NCBI GenBank assembly: GCA_964632175.1 | Contig: CAZWBJ010000002.1 | Coordinates: 1-64,000, forward strand | Source: JAWBSP01 sp964632175 | GTDB lineage: Archaea; Hadarchaeota; Hadarchaeia; Hadarchaeales; JAWBSP01 | Direction: 5' to 3' | Length of the DNA stretch: 64,000 nt | In this document: positions 1 to 7,787 of the stretch, piece after piece | Layout: each line of letters begins with the position of its first letter | Position numbering within the stretch: position 1 is the first letter of the stretch | Position numbers and translations under genes: made by a program | The notes under the pieces: generated by a model | Database searches by the model: none | What the model saw: only the letters and a program-made list of their open reading frames with translations | Told to the model about the DNA's origin: nothing

Positions 1-86
1 CGAAGAAGCAGGTGAGGGAGATGTGCAGGAGGCTCCTCTCCAACCCCGTGAAGGACGATTACTGGTTTGAAGTGAAGGAGGTTTAA
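1..86 (+). CDS. purS: PurS subunit of FGAM synthetase, C-terminal fragment
   Basis: The window opens inside this gene; the reading frame starts at base 3 and stops with TAA at 84-86. The visible 27 residues contain VREMCRRLLSNPV followed by an acidic/aromatic tail, matching the C-terminal end of PurS (helix with the LLxNP motif, then the last strand). PurS is the small scaffold subunit that joins PurL and PurQ in the fourth step of purine synthesis, formylglycinamidine ribonucleotide formation. The match is seen over a short stretch only, so the call rests on the motif. purQ or purL do not follow; a pilin-like operon begins 17 bases later. Confidence 0.7.
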   Translation, partial: KKQVREMCRRLLSNPVKDDYWFEVKEV

Positions 87-102
87 AAACTGGCCCGAGC
101 GG

Positions 103-537
103 ATGAAAATGGACAGGAGGGGCATTGAACCGCTCGCCATGAAACTGCTGGCGGGTATCATTCTTCTAGCCGCTGGTTTGGGATTCGGGATCACCCTGTA
201 CAAACGAGCGGGAAAGGCGATGGAGCGGCTTGGCGTGCAGCTTTCCCTAGAGCCGAGTTCTTGGACCCTCCGCCGCCCCGATAACGAGAACTCCCTGACG
301 GTGCTGGTGAGGGTGGAGCCCCTCCTAGACTTCCACGAGACCGTCACCCTGTCGGTGGAAGGAAAGCCGGCGGGAGTTAGTGCGTCGTTCTCCATGCCCT
401 CCGGGACTCCCCCCTTCTACTCCAACCTGAGCCTCACGGTGACCACCCAGGCGGCTCCCGGCAACTACGTCCTCACGGTGAAGGCAGAGGGGGGAGGGGC
501 CCTAGCCACCCAGCCCTTCCAGCTGACCATCACCTGA
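103..537 (+). CDS. pilin-like membrane-anchored protein with beta-sandwich domain
   Basis: 144 residues. A short basic leader (RRG) is followed by a hydrophobic helix at about residues 9-33, resembling the class III signal/N-helix of archaeal type IV pilins, with a Glu two residues after the Gly. The rest (about 45-144) is rich in Thr, Val and Ser with alternating strands and ends in a strand pattern typical of NEW3/Ig-like extracellular domains. It is the first gene of a five-gene operon of similar N-terminally anchored small proteins; its TGA overlaps the ATG of the next gene (TGATG). Function in a pilus or cell-surface structure is inferred; no enzyme signature is visible. The start could equally be the ATG at 109. 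Confidence 0.6.
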   Translation: MKMDRRGIEPLAMKLLAGIILLAAGLGFGITLYKRAGKAMERLGVQLSLEPSSWTLRRPDNENSLTVLVRVEPLLDFHETVTLSVEGKPAGVSASFSMPSGTPPFYSNLSLTVTTQAAPGNYVLTVKAEGGGALATQPFQLTIT

Positions 538-881
538 TGGCGGTTCTGCGAGTGGTAGCCACCGTCCTCTTGGCAGCCATGGTGACCTCCCTCGGCGTCA
601 TGGGAGCCCGAACCCTCGCCAGGATCAGAGAGAGAAGCGCCACTGAAAAGGGAGCGGGTTCCATTCTCTACGCCGCCCGCGCGTGCCTCGCCACCTCCTC
701 CGATCAGGTGTTAGAGGTGGAGCTCTTCCAGCCGGTGGTCCTGGTTGAAAACCGGGTGCTTATCGGGGAATCCCTGTACGGCGAGTTGGAGGGGAGGTTC
801 TGCCAACAAATCAGGCTGGAACCGGGCAGGCATTCGCTTAGGATAACGCTCACCGAGAACGGACTGATGGTGGAAACGTGA
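537..881 (+). CDS. small membrane-anchored pilin-like protein
   Basis: 114 residues. One hydrophobic helix at about residues 3-24 is followed by a basic stretch (ARTLARIRERS) and a soluble domain of predicted strands with two or three Cys. The layout (N-terminal helix, then a small extracellular domain) matches pseudopilins, but no family is recognised with certainty. It is translationally coupled to its neighbours: its ATG overlaps the previous stop, and its TGA overlaps the next GTG start. It could be a minor pilin of the surface appendage that the whole 103-2308 operon seems to encode. Confidence 0.5.
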   Translation: MAVLRVVATVLLAAMVTSLGVMGARTLARIRERSATEKGAGSILYAARACLATSSDQVLEVELFQPVVLVENRVLIGESLYGELEGRFCQQIRLEPGRHSLRITLTENGLMVET

Positions 882-1231
882 GGGAATTCATCACCGGCCT
901 CTTCACGCTCCTGGGTCTCCTCTCCCTCTTCATCCTCGTCGCTGCTGCTTACCAGACCTACCGCCAGGGCCTAGAGTACGCCAGGATGAAGGACCTCGCC
1001 TGCACCCTCGCCACCCAGTTCTGCATGGGGGAAAGGCCCGGTATCCTCGAGAACCTGCCCCTGGAGGGAAGCTATGAGTGGGGACGCGAGAACTTCAAGT
1101 TCCAGATCCTGGTGTTCACGGCTGGCGGGGTGGGGATAGGCCCCGCCACCCCTCCGCGAGGTGCGGAGGTGGAGGTGCCGGTGCTGGTGGGGGGAGCCTT
1201 GGGGAGGCTCAGGGTGGTGGTGTGGAGATAG
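878..1231 (+). CDS. small membrane-anchored pilin-like protein
   Basis: 117 residues, GTG start overlapping the previous TGA (GTGA). A hydrophobic helix at about residues 5-25 is followed by a helical extension (YQTYRQGLEYARMKDLACTL), as in type IV pilin N-helices, and a short domain rich in Gly and Val. Two Cys (in DLACTLATQFC) may be paired. No specific family is recognised. Position and architecture tie it to the other four genes of the operon. Confidence 0.5.
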   Translation: MREFITGLFTLLGLLSLFILVAAAYQTYRQGLEYARMKDLACTLATQFCMGERPGILENLPLEGSYEWGRENFKFQILVFTAGGVGIGPATPPRGAEVEVPVLVGGALGRLRVVVWR

Positions 1232-1665
1232 GGCTGTCCGACATTTTAACGCTCTGCTTCATCTTCACCGCCCTCCTTTCAGGGACCACCCTCCTCCTGA
1301 TCTGGGCGGACCTTCCCTACCGCTCGGCTAGGGAGAGGGAGATGCAGCTGAAGTGCGAGCTCCTCTACTTCGCCCTACTGAACCTCAAGCCGGACAACTC
1401 CGAGGTGACCCTCCCGCAGGCGGTCGTGGAGAACCTGCTGGGTCTTCCGGCTCGCGGATTCTCCCCGGAGAACCTTGCCCTAGAAGCCCTCCGGTTCTGG
1501 TCAGGGGAAGGATGGGCAAGAATCGGGATCTCGGTGGAGGGGAAGAAGTGGGAGGTGCACTGGGGGAAGCCCACGGAGAGATCTTACCGCAGCAGGGGGA
1601 GGTTCTCCCTCCTTCCGGCACACGGGGACCTGATTAGGGCAGAGATGGAGGTGGAGTTTGGCTAG
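1222..1665 (+). CDS. small membrane-anchored pilin-like protein
   Basis: 147 residues from a GTG at 1222, which overlaps the end of the previous gene by ten bases. A longer open frame runs upstream to 1078 but reads through the preceding gene and encodes a Gly/Arg-rich, non-protein-like stretch, so the internal GTG is preferred. Residues 5-26 are a hydrophobic helix (ILTLCFIFTALLSGTTLLLI); after it come a helical segment and a soluble domain with strand-like segments near the C-terminus. Likely a further minor pilin-like component; the function is inferred only from architecture and neighbours. Confidence 0.5.
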   Translation: MEIGLSDILTLCFIFTALLSGTTLLLIWADLPYRSAREREMQLKCELLYFALLNLKPDNSEVTLPQAVVENLLGLPARGFSPENLALEALRFWSGEGWARIGISVEGKKWEVHWGKPTERSYRSRGRFSLLPAHGDLIRAEMEVEFG

Positions 1666-2308
1666 GGGTTCCGCACCCGTTCTGGCGGTCTTCCTGGTGG
1701 GCATGCTGGTGGTGGTCCTCACCGCCTCCAGCATGCTGAGGTCGGGCTACGAGAGGGAGAGCCGGGAACTCCTCCTCAAGCAGGCCGCCCTAACCTCCTC
1801 CTGCGTGCTGAGGTCGGTGGAGGCCGAGGTCAACCTGTACCTGCGCTCGGTGGCTTGCTCAGCGATGTATGAGGTTGGTGTAGCCGGGGGTGGGGAAAAC
1901 GAGGTTGTCGAAAGGGTGGAAAACGGGGCGAGGAGGCTGGAAAACGGATGGATCTTCCCCAACGTCCACCTCACGCTTTCCTTCGAGAACCTGCGGGAAC
2001 TCATGTGCTGGTTGCCCGACGGCAGTCTGACCATCCGGGGTTTCCTTCCCGCCTCGGCCAAGCACGTGATGGGGCCGGAGGTTCGCGGTCTCAGGTTGGA
2101 GGTGACGGGCCTCCCCCGCTTCCGGCGCCTGCGCCTGCTTTCCCAGCTTTTGGCGAATCTCCACGAGAATCAAAAGCTTCCCATCGATGAGAACCTCCTG
2201 CTCCAGCTCAGCGAGAACTTTGGAGGTGAGGGATTCCGCTTCGAATCCGAAGACGGGGAAATCGTCATTAGAGATCTCTGGGCGGAAAGGGTGCTGGTGA
2301 AGGCCTAG
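1658..2308 (+). CDS. membrane-anchored pilin-like protein, larger member
   Basis: 216 residues from a TTG at 1658 overlapping the previous stop by eight bases. Residues 7-27 form a hydrophobic helix, followed by a long amphipathic segment rich in Glu and Arg and a mixed domain to the C-terminus. It is the last gene of the operon. This recalls archaeal pilins in which a larger subunit follows several small ones, but no assembly ATPase or membrane platform gene lies within the window, so the apparatus cannot be completed from here. The family is not recognised. Confidence 0.5.
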   Translation: MARGSAPVLAVFLVGMLVVVLTASSMLRSGYERESRELLLKQAALTSSCVLRSVEAEVNLYLRSVACSAMYEVGVAGGGENEVVERVENGARRLENGWIFPNVHLTLSFENLRELMCWLPDGSLTIRGFLPASAKHVMGPEVRGLRLEVTGLPRFRRLRLLSQLLANLHENQKLPIDENLLLQLSENFGGEGFRFESEDGEIVIRDLWAERVLVKA

Positions 2309-2345
2309 GCCGCTGGCTGGATTGGGGACTCATGACTCATGAAAA

Positions 2346-2356
2346 GGTATAAATAG
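2346..2356 (+). promoter_or_regulatory. TATA box of the RHH regulator gene
   Basis: GGTATAAATAG is a near-ideal archaeal TATA element preceded by purine-rich GAAAA, a possible BRE. Transcription would start about 25 bases on, near 2377, leaving a short leader before the ATG at 2386. Confidence 0.7.
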
Positions 2357-2361
2357 CAGTA

Positions 2362-2376
2362 AACTTACAGTAAGTT
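2362..2376. promoter_or_regulatory. palindromic operator candidate
   Basis: AACTTAC-A-GTAAGTT is a perfect 15-base palindrome between the TATA box and the start codon of a ribbon-helix-helix gene. RHH dimers bind such short inverted repeats, and occupancy here would block polymerase loading or the start site. Autoregulation is inferred. Confidence 0.6.
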
Positions 2377-2385
2377 GGCAGGAAA

Positions 2386-2601
2386 ATGCCAGGAAAGAAA
2401 GCCGAGGTGAGGGTTTTCATGGAAGGTCTCTACCTAATGATTCTCGACGATCTCATCGGGGTTCTGGGGAACACGAGGAGCGAGGTGGTGAGGAGCATCG
2501 TCCAGCAGTGGGTTATCGAGCATCCGGAAAGGGTGGGATATCAGAAGGATCTCCTTAGTCTCAAGGAAGCCGCCCGGAAGAGGGGCTATCTCACGGGTTA
2601 A
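2386..2601 (+). CDS. ribbon-helix-helix transcription regulator
   Basis: 71 residues. An N-terminal strand (AEVRVFMEG) is followed by a helix, a turn (GNTRS) and a second helix (EVVRSIVQQWVIE), the ribbon-helix-helix (CopG/NikR-like) DNA-binding fold; the C-terminal 25 residues are a basic extension. No metal-binding or toxin partner is seen beside it. It is monocistronic with its own strong TATA box. A perfect palindrome sits between TATA and ATG, so it probably represses itself. Targets beyond that are unknown. The convergent neighbour is metG. Confidence 0.7.
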   Translation: MPGKKAEVRVFMEGLYLMILDDLIGVLGNTRSEVVRSIVQQWVIEHPERVGYQKDLLSLKEAARKRGYLTG

Positions 2602-2620
2602 CGCTGCACCCCTGCTAGCC

Positions 2621-2656
2621 GAGGTGAGGGGACCCTCCGGGGAATCCCCTCACCTC
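2621..2656. terminator. strong hairpin between convergent genes
   Basis: GAGGTGAGGGGA (2621-2632) and TCCCCTCACCTC (2645-2656) form a perfect 12-base-pair stem with a 12-base loop that can itself pair (CCC with GGG). It lies between the stop of the RHH gene and the stop of metG, overlapping the metG stop codon. It may form RNA 3' ends on both strands; it lacks the U-tract usual for intrinsic archaeal termination, so the role is uncertain. Confidence 0.5.
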
Positions 2657-4452
2657 ACCCTGGTGTTGGATTTGACCTTTCTGTCCGGCACCAGGAGGGA
2701 TACTTCCTCCTCGCTCTCCCCCGCCGCCAATATCATGCCTTGAGAGGGGATGCCCATTATGGTCCTCGGCTCCAGGTTGGCAACCAGAACCACCTGCTTC
2801 CCCACCAGCTCCTCCGGCCTGTACCTCCTCCCTATTCCAGCCACCACCGTCCTCCTCTCCCCACCCAGCCTCACCGTGAGCTTCAGGAGCTTGTCCGAGC
2901 CCTCTACCCTCTCCGCGGTCTCGACCTCAGCCACCCTCAGATCCAGCTTCATGAATTCCCCGTACGAGATCTCCTCCTTCTCCTCCGATCCGCGCGCGAC
3001 CTTCTGAAAGAGTGGCTCGGGCTTTCCTATCTGGTGCCCGGGCGCTAGGTCGAGGGCCTTGGCCTGTTCCCAGCTCTCCACCCTGAACCCCCCCATTTCG
3101 GCCAGCTTGGTGCAGGAGGAGGGCATGAAGGGGTAGAGGAGCACGCAGAGGGTCCTGAGCAGGTTTATGCTGGTCAGAAGGCACTCGCCCGCCTCGGGTC
3201 CGCCCCTCCAAGGCTCGCGGGACTGGAAGTACTCGTTGCCCAGGGAGGCGAGGGAAAAAGCCCTCTCAAGCGCCTTGGTCAGCTCAAGCTCATCCATCAG
3301 CTTTTCCACCTCCTCCACGACCTGGAGGATCTTCCTCCTCATCTCCTCGTCCATCCTTCCCTCCGGCACCCTCCCTCCGAATCTGGAATGGATGAAACTG
3401 AGAACCCTGTGGGCGAAGTTGCCCAGCACGTCCGCCAGCTCGTCGTGGAGCCTCCGGACCAGCCCCTCCTCCGTGAACTCCCCGTCGGAGCCGAAGGGGA
3501 TGTGCCTTATCAGAAAGTACCTCAGGGCATCCGGGGAATACTTCCGGGCTAGGAGGATGGGGTCCACCCTCACCCCCCTGCTCTTGGAGAGCTTCTCCCC
3601 TCCCATGGTCACGAAGCCATGGACGAAGATCTGTTTGGGGAGGGGGAGGCCGGCGGAGAGGAGGAGGGCCGGCCAGATGACGCAGTGGTGCCAGCTTATG
3701 TCCTTCCCTATCAGGTGAAGGTCGGCGGGCCACCAGCCCTCCGGATAACCCGCGGTGGTCAGGTAGTTGGTCAGGGCGTCCACCCAGACGTACATCACGT
3801 GCCTTTCATCGATGGGCAACTTCACACCCCAGTCGAAGGTGCTTCTGGAGACGCAGAGATCCCTCAGGGGCCCCTCCAAGCGTTTGAGAATCTCGCGGGC
3901 CCTCTCGGGGGGGCGGATGAAATCCGGATGGCTCTTTATGTGCTCTAGGATTCTCTCCCGGTACTTCCCCATCCTGAAGAAGTAGCTCTCCTCGCTCATC
4001 CACTCGGCCGGCTTTCCATGAACGGGACACTTCCCCTCCACTAGCTCCCCCTCGCTGTAGTAGGTCTCGCACTCCGTGCAGTAGTAGCCCTCATAATTTC
4101 CCCGATAGATGTCCCCGGCCTCCCAAAGCTTGCGGAAGATTTCCTTGGCCACGCGCTCGTGCCTGGGTTCGGTGGTCCTGATGAAGTCGTCATAGGAGAT
4201 GTTCAGCGCCTCGCACATCTCCCTGAACTTGGCCGCCATCTCGTCCACGAACTCTTGCGGTGTCTTCCCGGCCGCCTCCGCATACCTCTGAATCTTCAGC
4301 CCGTGCTCGTCCGTTCCCGTTGAGAAGTGGACCTCGAACCCCTTCAGCCTCTTGTACCTTGCTATAACATCCGCACAGACCTTCTCGTAGGCATGACCTA
4401 AGTGCGGCTCGGTGGAGGGGTAATCTATAGCCGTGGTTATGAAGAACTTCAC
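2650..4452 (-). CDS. metG: methionyl-tRNA synthetase
   Basis: 600 residues, class I aminoacyl-tRNA synthetase charging tRNA-Met in the cytoplasm. The HIGH-type motif is HLGH at residues 17-20 and the KMSKS-type motif is KLSKS at 288-292. A zinc knuckle with Cys126/Cys129 and Cys143/His146 lies in the connective insert. The last ~100 residues, from about 497, form an EMAP/Arc1p-type tRNA-binding OB domain (FMKLDLRVAEVE...), fused at the C-terminus as in many bacteria; in several archaea this domain is a separate protein. Translation starts at GTG (4450-4452); no in-frame ATG is available upstream. It is the last gene of the rfcS-malQ-Ig protein-metG operon, 21 bases after its neighbour. Confidence 0.95.
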   Translation of the reverse strand: MKFFITTAIDYPSTEPHLGHAYEKVCADVIARYKRLKGFEVHFSTGTDEHGLKIQRYAEAAGKTPQEFVDEMAAKFREMCEALNISYDDFIRTTEPRHERVAKEIFRKLWEAGDIYRGNYEGYYCTECETYYSEGELVEGKCPVHGKPAEWMSEESYFFRMGKYRERILEHIKSHPDFIRPPERAREILKRLEGPLRDLCVSRSTFDWGVKLPIDERHVMYVWVDALTNYLTTAGYPEGWWPADLHLIGKDISWHHCVIWPALLLSAGLPLPKQIFVHGFVTMGGEKLSKSRGVRVDPILLARKYSPDALRYFLIRHIPFGSDGEFTEEGLVRRLHDELADVLGNFAHRVLSFIHSRFGGRVPEGRMDEEMRRKILQVVEEVEKLMDELELTKALERAFSLASLGNEYFQSREPWRGGPEAGECLLTSINLLRTLCVLLYPFMPSSCTKLAEMGGFRVESWEQAKALDLAPGHQIGKPEPLFQKVARGSEEKEEISYGEFMKLDLRVAEVETAERVEGSDKLLKLTVRLGGERRTVVAGIGRRYRPEELVGKQVVLVANLEPRTIMGIPSQGMILAAGESEEEVSLLVPDRKVKSNTRVR

Positions 4453-4473
4453 ATTATCCTTCGGGGCAGGATT

Positions 4474-5232
4474 TTAGGAGCCCGTCCCCTCCTCCCCTAG
4501 GGGAGCGGGTTTCCTTCTCCTCGCTTTTAGGAGGACCAGAGCTGCTACCGCTGCCGCCGGGAGCAGGAAGAGGAAGGGGAACCCCCTTTCCTTGGAAAGG
4601 TGAACCGCGCGCGAACCCACATTCTCCCCGGTCTGGCGTAGAACGCTCAGGGTGTAGGTGCCGGGCCTCAGAGATCCCGCTGGTAGAGAAATCTCGAGGG
4701 GCTGGTTACCGCCTGGGGGAACCGAGATATAAAAAGTATTTTCCACCCCATCCAGCCTCGCTCGCATTTCCTCCTCCCAGACCTCCGCCTTAGGGTTGCG
4801 TGCGAGCAGACTTGCCCTCACCTTCCCCCCCTCAACCACAAGATTCTCTGACAGGATCTCCACGGTCCTCTCGGGGAAAAACACCCTAAACCGAAAGGTG
4901 GCCGAGCCCAAGTTACCTGCCGAGTCCTCCGCGGAAATCCTGAGCAGGTGCCATCCCTCCTCCAGCCCGCTGACCTCCGCCAGAACGAGACAGCCATTTT
5001 CCCAGCGGTGGTAGAGGTCCACGTTATCCAGTTGCAGGCGGATGGATTCCACCTTAATTCCAGACTCATCCACCACCCTCACCCTGACCTGCAGCCTCTC
5101 GCTCGTCAGCAGGTCGGAAGCGGGTTCCCCAAACACGAACACGGGGGGGAGGACATCGACTTGGGCGTACAGGGGGTGAAGCAGAAGGAGGAGAAACCAA
5201 GGGAGCACCCACCGGAGACTACGCTCTCCCAA
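4474..5232 (-). CDS. secreted Ig-like protein with C-terminal membrane anchor
   Basis: 252 residues. The N-terminus carries a Sec-type signal (hydrophobic residues about 8-22 ending LYAQ). Two beta-sandwich regions follow: about 35-120, with VRVVDESGI and ISAEDSAGN patterns typical of Ig-like/CARDB-type extracellular domains, and about 125-212. A single membrane helix at about 219-236 is followed by a basic cytoplasmic tail (KARRRK). It is therefore a type I surface protein facing outward. Its start overlaps the end of malQ by 14 bases, so it is co-transcribed with rfcS, malQ and metG. Its partner or ligand is not visible. Confidence 0.6.
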   Translation of the reverse strand: MGERSLRWVLPWFLLLLLHPLYAQVDVLPPVFVFGEPASDLLTSERLQVRVRVVDESGIKVESIRLQLDNVDLYHRWENGCLVLAEVSGLEEGWHLLRISAEDSAGNLGSATFRFRVFFPERTVEILSENLVVEGGKVRASLLARNPKAEVWEEEMRARLDGVENTFYISVPPGGNQPLEISLPAGSLRPGTYTLSVLRQTGENVGSRAVHLSKERGFPFLFLLPAAAVAALVLLKARRRKPAPLGEEGTGS

Positions 5233-6691
5233 AATCCACCGTGAGCCTTCGGAGGGTTTTTACAAGTTCTGGCGAGAGCTGCTGCGGAAGCGCCCTCCAC
5301 TCCCAGTTCCCCTCTACCGTCCCCGGGCGGTTTATCCTAGCCTCATCCCCAAGGCCGAGAAGATCTTGGAGGGGGAAGATGCAGACTCTGGCCCTAGAAG
5401 ACATGAGGAGCTTGACGCACTCTAGATGTGCCTGCCGCGCCTCCACCTCCCTTCCTAGGTATCGGGAAAGGCTTTGCCGATAGCTAGGCCCAGCGCGCTC
5501 AAACCAGCCCATGAGGGTGGAGCTGTCATGGGTCGAGGTGTAGGCCACACAGTTTTCCGGATACTCGTGCGGAGCATGCCTGCCGGAAACCCCATCCTGC
5601 GAGAAGGCGAAAAGAAGCACCCTGATGGTAGGTATACCTAGACCGTCGATAATACCCATCTCCTCTGGAAGGAGCGCGCCCAGATCCTCCGCCAGCAGGG
5701 GAGGGCAGCCGAACCTCCTCTCGAGCTCAAGAAAGAAGTCCGCGCCCCCCGCACGCTCCCACCTTCCCTCCTCCAGCTTTCTGCCGGCCGGGATCTCCCA
5801 GTACCTGATAAAACCCCTGAAGTGATCCAGCCTTAACCAGTCGAAAAGCCTCAGGGCGTACCCGATCCTGCCCACCCACCACTCGAACCGCTCCCTCCTG
5901 TGCTCCTCCCAGTTATGGACGGGTGTTCCCCAGAACTGCCCCACTGTGCTGAAAACATCGGGGGGAACACCCGAAAAGAAGGCGGGGTTGCCCTGCCCGT
6001 CGAGCTTGAAAAGCCTCCGGTGAAGCCAGACCTCCACGCTCTGGTGGGGGAGGTAGAAGGGAAGGTCCCCCACAAGCTGTATTCCCTTAGACCGACAGTG
6101 CTCCCTCAGTTCGGACCACTGCCTGAAGAAGAGGTACTGCAGAAACTTCTCGAATTCCATCTCTTTCTCCCACCGCTCCTTCACCTCCTTCCTTCCCTCC
6201 TCTCCGGGCCTAACCGGCCATTGGTTCCAAGGGGTGCCGAACACGCGGCACAGAACCACGAAGCTCGCGTAGTCCTCCAGCCATTCCACATTCCCGGCAC
6301 AGAACTCCTCGTACTCAGGTGTGATCCTGAAGTTCGAGAAGGCCTTTCTGAAAATTTCCAGCTTGTACCGGTAAACCCTCCCGTAATCGATCCTCCCCTC
6401 CCCGAGCGGGCTGGGAGGGTGATCCAGCAGGCGTTCGGTCACCAAGAACTCGGGACTTATGAGCAGGACGTTGCCCGCAAAGCTCGAGATGGGTACATAG
6501 GGGTTGGCACCTCCGTCGGGAAGCCGGAAAATTGGCAGAACCTGCCAGAACCTTTGCCCCGCCTCGGAGAGGAAGTCCACGAACCTGTGGGCAGGCGGGC
6601 CCAGATCCCCTATCCCATAAGGGGAGGGGAGGGAGAAGAGGGGAAGGAAAACTCCACTCGAGGGCCGCTGGCTCAGAAGGGCTGACTTCAT
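5219..6691 (-). CDS. malQ: 4-alpha-glucanotransferase (GH77, amylomaltase)
   Basis: 490 residues, normal length for GH77 amylomaltase, which transfers alpha-1,4-glucan segments between maltodextrins. N-terminal signature: GVFLPLFSLPSPYGIGDLG. The three catalytic positions sit in the expected blocks: nucleophile Asp in LRLDHFRGF, acid/base Glu in LLAEDLGAL, and the stabilising Asp in YTSTHDSSTL. The reaction is cytoplasmic and feeds glycogen or maltodextrin breakdown. The ATG overlaps the stop of rfcS by four bases (ATGA) and the 3' end overlaps the Ig-like gene. No other glycogen genes are adjacent, so the link to the clamp-loader gene looks like chance co-transcription. Confidence 0.93.
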   Translation of the reverse strand: MKSALLSQRPSSGVFLPLFSLPSPYGIGDLGPPAHRFVDFLSEAGQRFWQVLPIFRLPDGGANPYVPISSFAGNVLLISPEFLVTERLLDHPPSPLGEGRIDYGRVYRYKLEIFRKAFSNFRITPEYEEFCAGNVEWLEDYASFVVLCRVFGTPWNQWPVRPGEEGRKEVKERWEKEMEFEKFLQYLFFRQWSELREHCRSKGIQLVGDLPFYLPHQSVEVWLHRRLFKLDGQGNPAFFSGVPPDVFSTVGQFWGTPVHNWEEHRRERFEWWVGRIGYALRLFDWLRLDHFRGFIRYWEIPAGRKLEEGRWERAGGADFFLELERRFGCPPLLAEDLGALLPEEMGIIDGLGIPTIRVLLFAFSQDGVSGRHAPHEYPENCVAYTSTHDSSTLMGWFERAGPSYRQSLSRYLGREVEARQAHLECVKLLMSSRARVCIFPLQDLLGLGDEARINRPGTVEGNWEWRALPQQLSPELVKTLRRLTVDFGRA

Positions 6692-7647
6692 CTCAGCCTA
6701 GACCCAACCAGCACAAAATGGGCTAGGAGGGCCTCCAGCTGGATGCGCTCGTTTCCCCCTTCCGTGAGCCTGAAATCAGCTTCACCCAGCTTCTCCAAGA
6801 GGTTGATCTTGACGGTCTCTGGGACATCGAGGTTGAAGATCTCTCTGTGCAGCTGGTCAAGGATGTCCTCCCCGGCGAGGCCTCTCTCCATCAGAAGCTG
6901 GTAAAGCTTGTTCCTTGCCTCCTCGAACTTCCCCGAGAGGGCGAGCTTGGCCATCTCCCTCACCTCCTCAGGCCTCGCCCTTGAGGTCACCTCGTAAACG
7001 GATTTCTCGGTGATCTTGGGGGAGACGGAGGCAGCGGCCTGCAGGATGTTGATGGCCCTCCTCATGTCCCCCTCACTGACGTAGATGATGGCCTGAAGGG
7101 CCTCCGGCTGCAGGGTGAGCTTCTCAGCCTTCGCGATCCTCTGGAGCATCTCCTTTATATCCCCGTCCGTCAGCCTGCTGAACCTGAAAACCGCGCACCT
7201 TGATTGGATGGGCTCTATGATCCTGCTGAGGTAGTTGCAGTCGAGGATGAACCTGCAGGTGGAGGCGTACATCTCCATCATCCTGCGCAAGGCATGCTGG
7301 GCATCGTTGGTAAGGGCATCGGCCTCGTCCAAGAGGAGGAGCTTGTAGGGAGCCCCGCCAACGGGCCTAGAGCGCGCGTATTCCTTGACCTTGGTTCTTA
7401 TGGTCTCTATCTTCCGCTCGTCGCTGGCGTTGAGCTCCAGCAGGTTGTCCCTCCAACCGTCCCCATAGAGTTCCCTCGCTAGACAGAGGGCGGCCGTGGT
7501 TTTGCCCACTCCCGGCGGGCCGGCGAAGATCATATTTGGCAGGGACTTCTTCTGCAAGAATCCCTCCAGCCTCCTCACCACCTCCTCCTGCCCCACCATC
7601 TCTTTCAGAGTTTTGGGACGGTAGGCCTCCACCCAGAGATCTAGCAT
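6688..7647 (-). CDS. rfcS: replication factor C small subunit (clamp loader)
   Basis: 319 residues, the usual size. AAA+ ATPase that opens and loads PCNA onto primed DNA together with RfcL. Walker A is GPPGVGKT (43-50), Walker B with DEAD-like box is LLLLDEAD (103-110), and the arginine-finger SRC motif is at 149-151. A C-terminal collar domain follows. No intein is present, unlike in some archaea. RfcL is not in the window. First gene of a four-gene minus-strand operon, divergent from ileS with 140 bases between. Confidence 0.95.
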   Translation of the reverse strand: MLDLWVEAYRPKTLKEMVGQEEVVRRLEGFLQKKSLPNMIFAGPPGVGKTTAALCLARELYGDGWRDNLLELNASDERKIETIRTKVKEYARSRPVGGAPYKLLLLDEADALTNDAQHALRRMMEMYASTCRFILDCNYLSRIIEPIQSRCAVFRFSRLTDGDIKEMLQRIAKAEKLTLQPEALQAIIYVSEGDMRRAINILQAAASVSPKITEKSVYEVTSRARPEEVREMAKLALSGKFEEARNKLYQLLMERGLAGEDILDQLHREIFNLDVPETVKINLLEKLGEADFRLTEGGNERIQLEALLAHFVLVGSRLR

Positions 7648-7693
7648 CTCAAGCTCCGTTGGGAGGTAAAAATGGGAATCGCCGGGTTCTAGA

Positions 7694-7720
7694 AAAACGT
7701 GACTATGCCAACCACGTTTT
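7694..7720. repeat. inverted repeat in the rfcS/ileS divergent region
   Basis: AAAACGTG (7694-7701) and CACGTTTT (7713-7720) form a perfect 8-base inverted repeat with an 11-base spacer. It lies between the divergent rfcS and ileS genes and could be a regulator site or a hairpin. No known binding motif is recognised. Confidence 0.35.
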
Positions 7721-7761
7721 CCTTGGAAATCGTCACGCTCGGGCGCCCCTCGAGGGTTCAG

Positions 7762-7769
7762 TTTAAGAG
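7762..7769 (+). promoter_or_regulatory. TATA-like box of ileS
   Basis: TTTAAGAG centred about 23 bases before the ileS ATG at 7788. The geometry fits transcription starting at or next to the start codon. Confidence 0.45.
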
Positions 7770-7787
7770 TATTTGCAAAAGTAGCAA

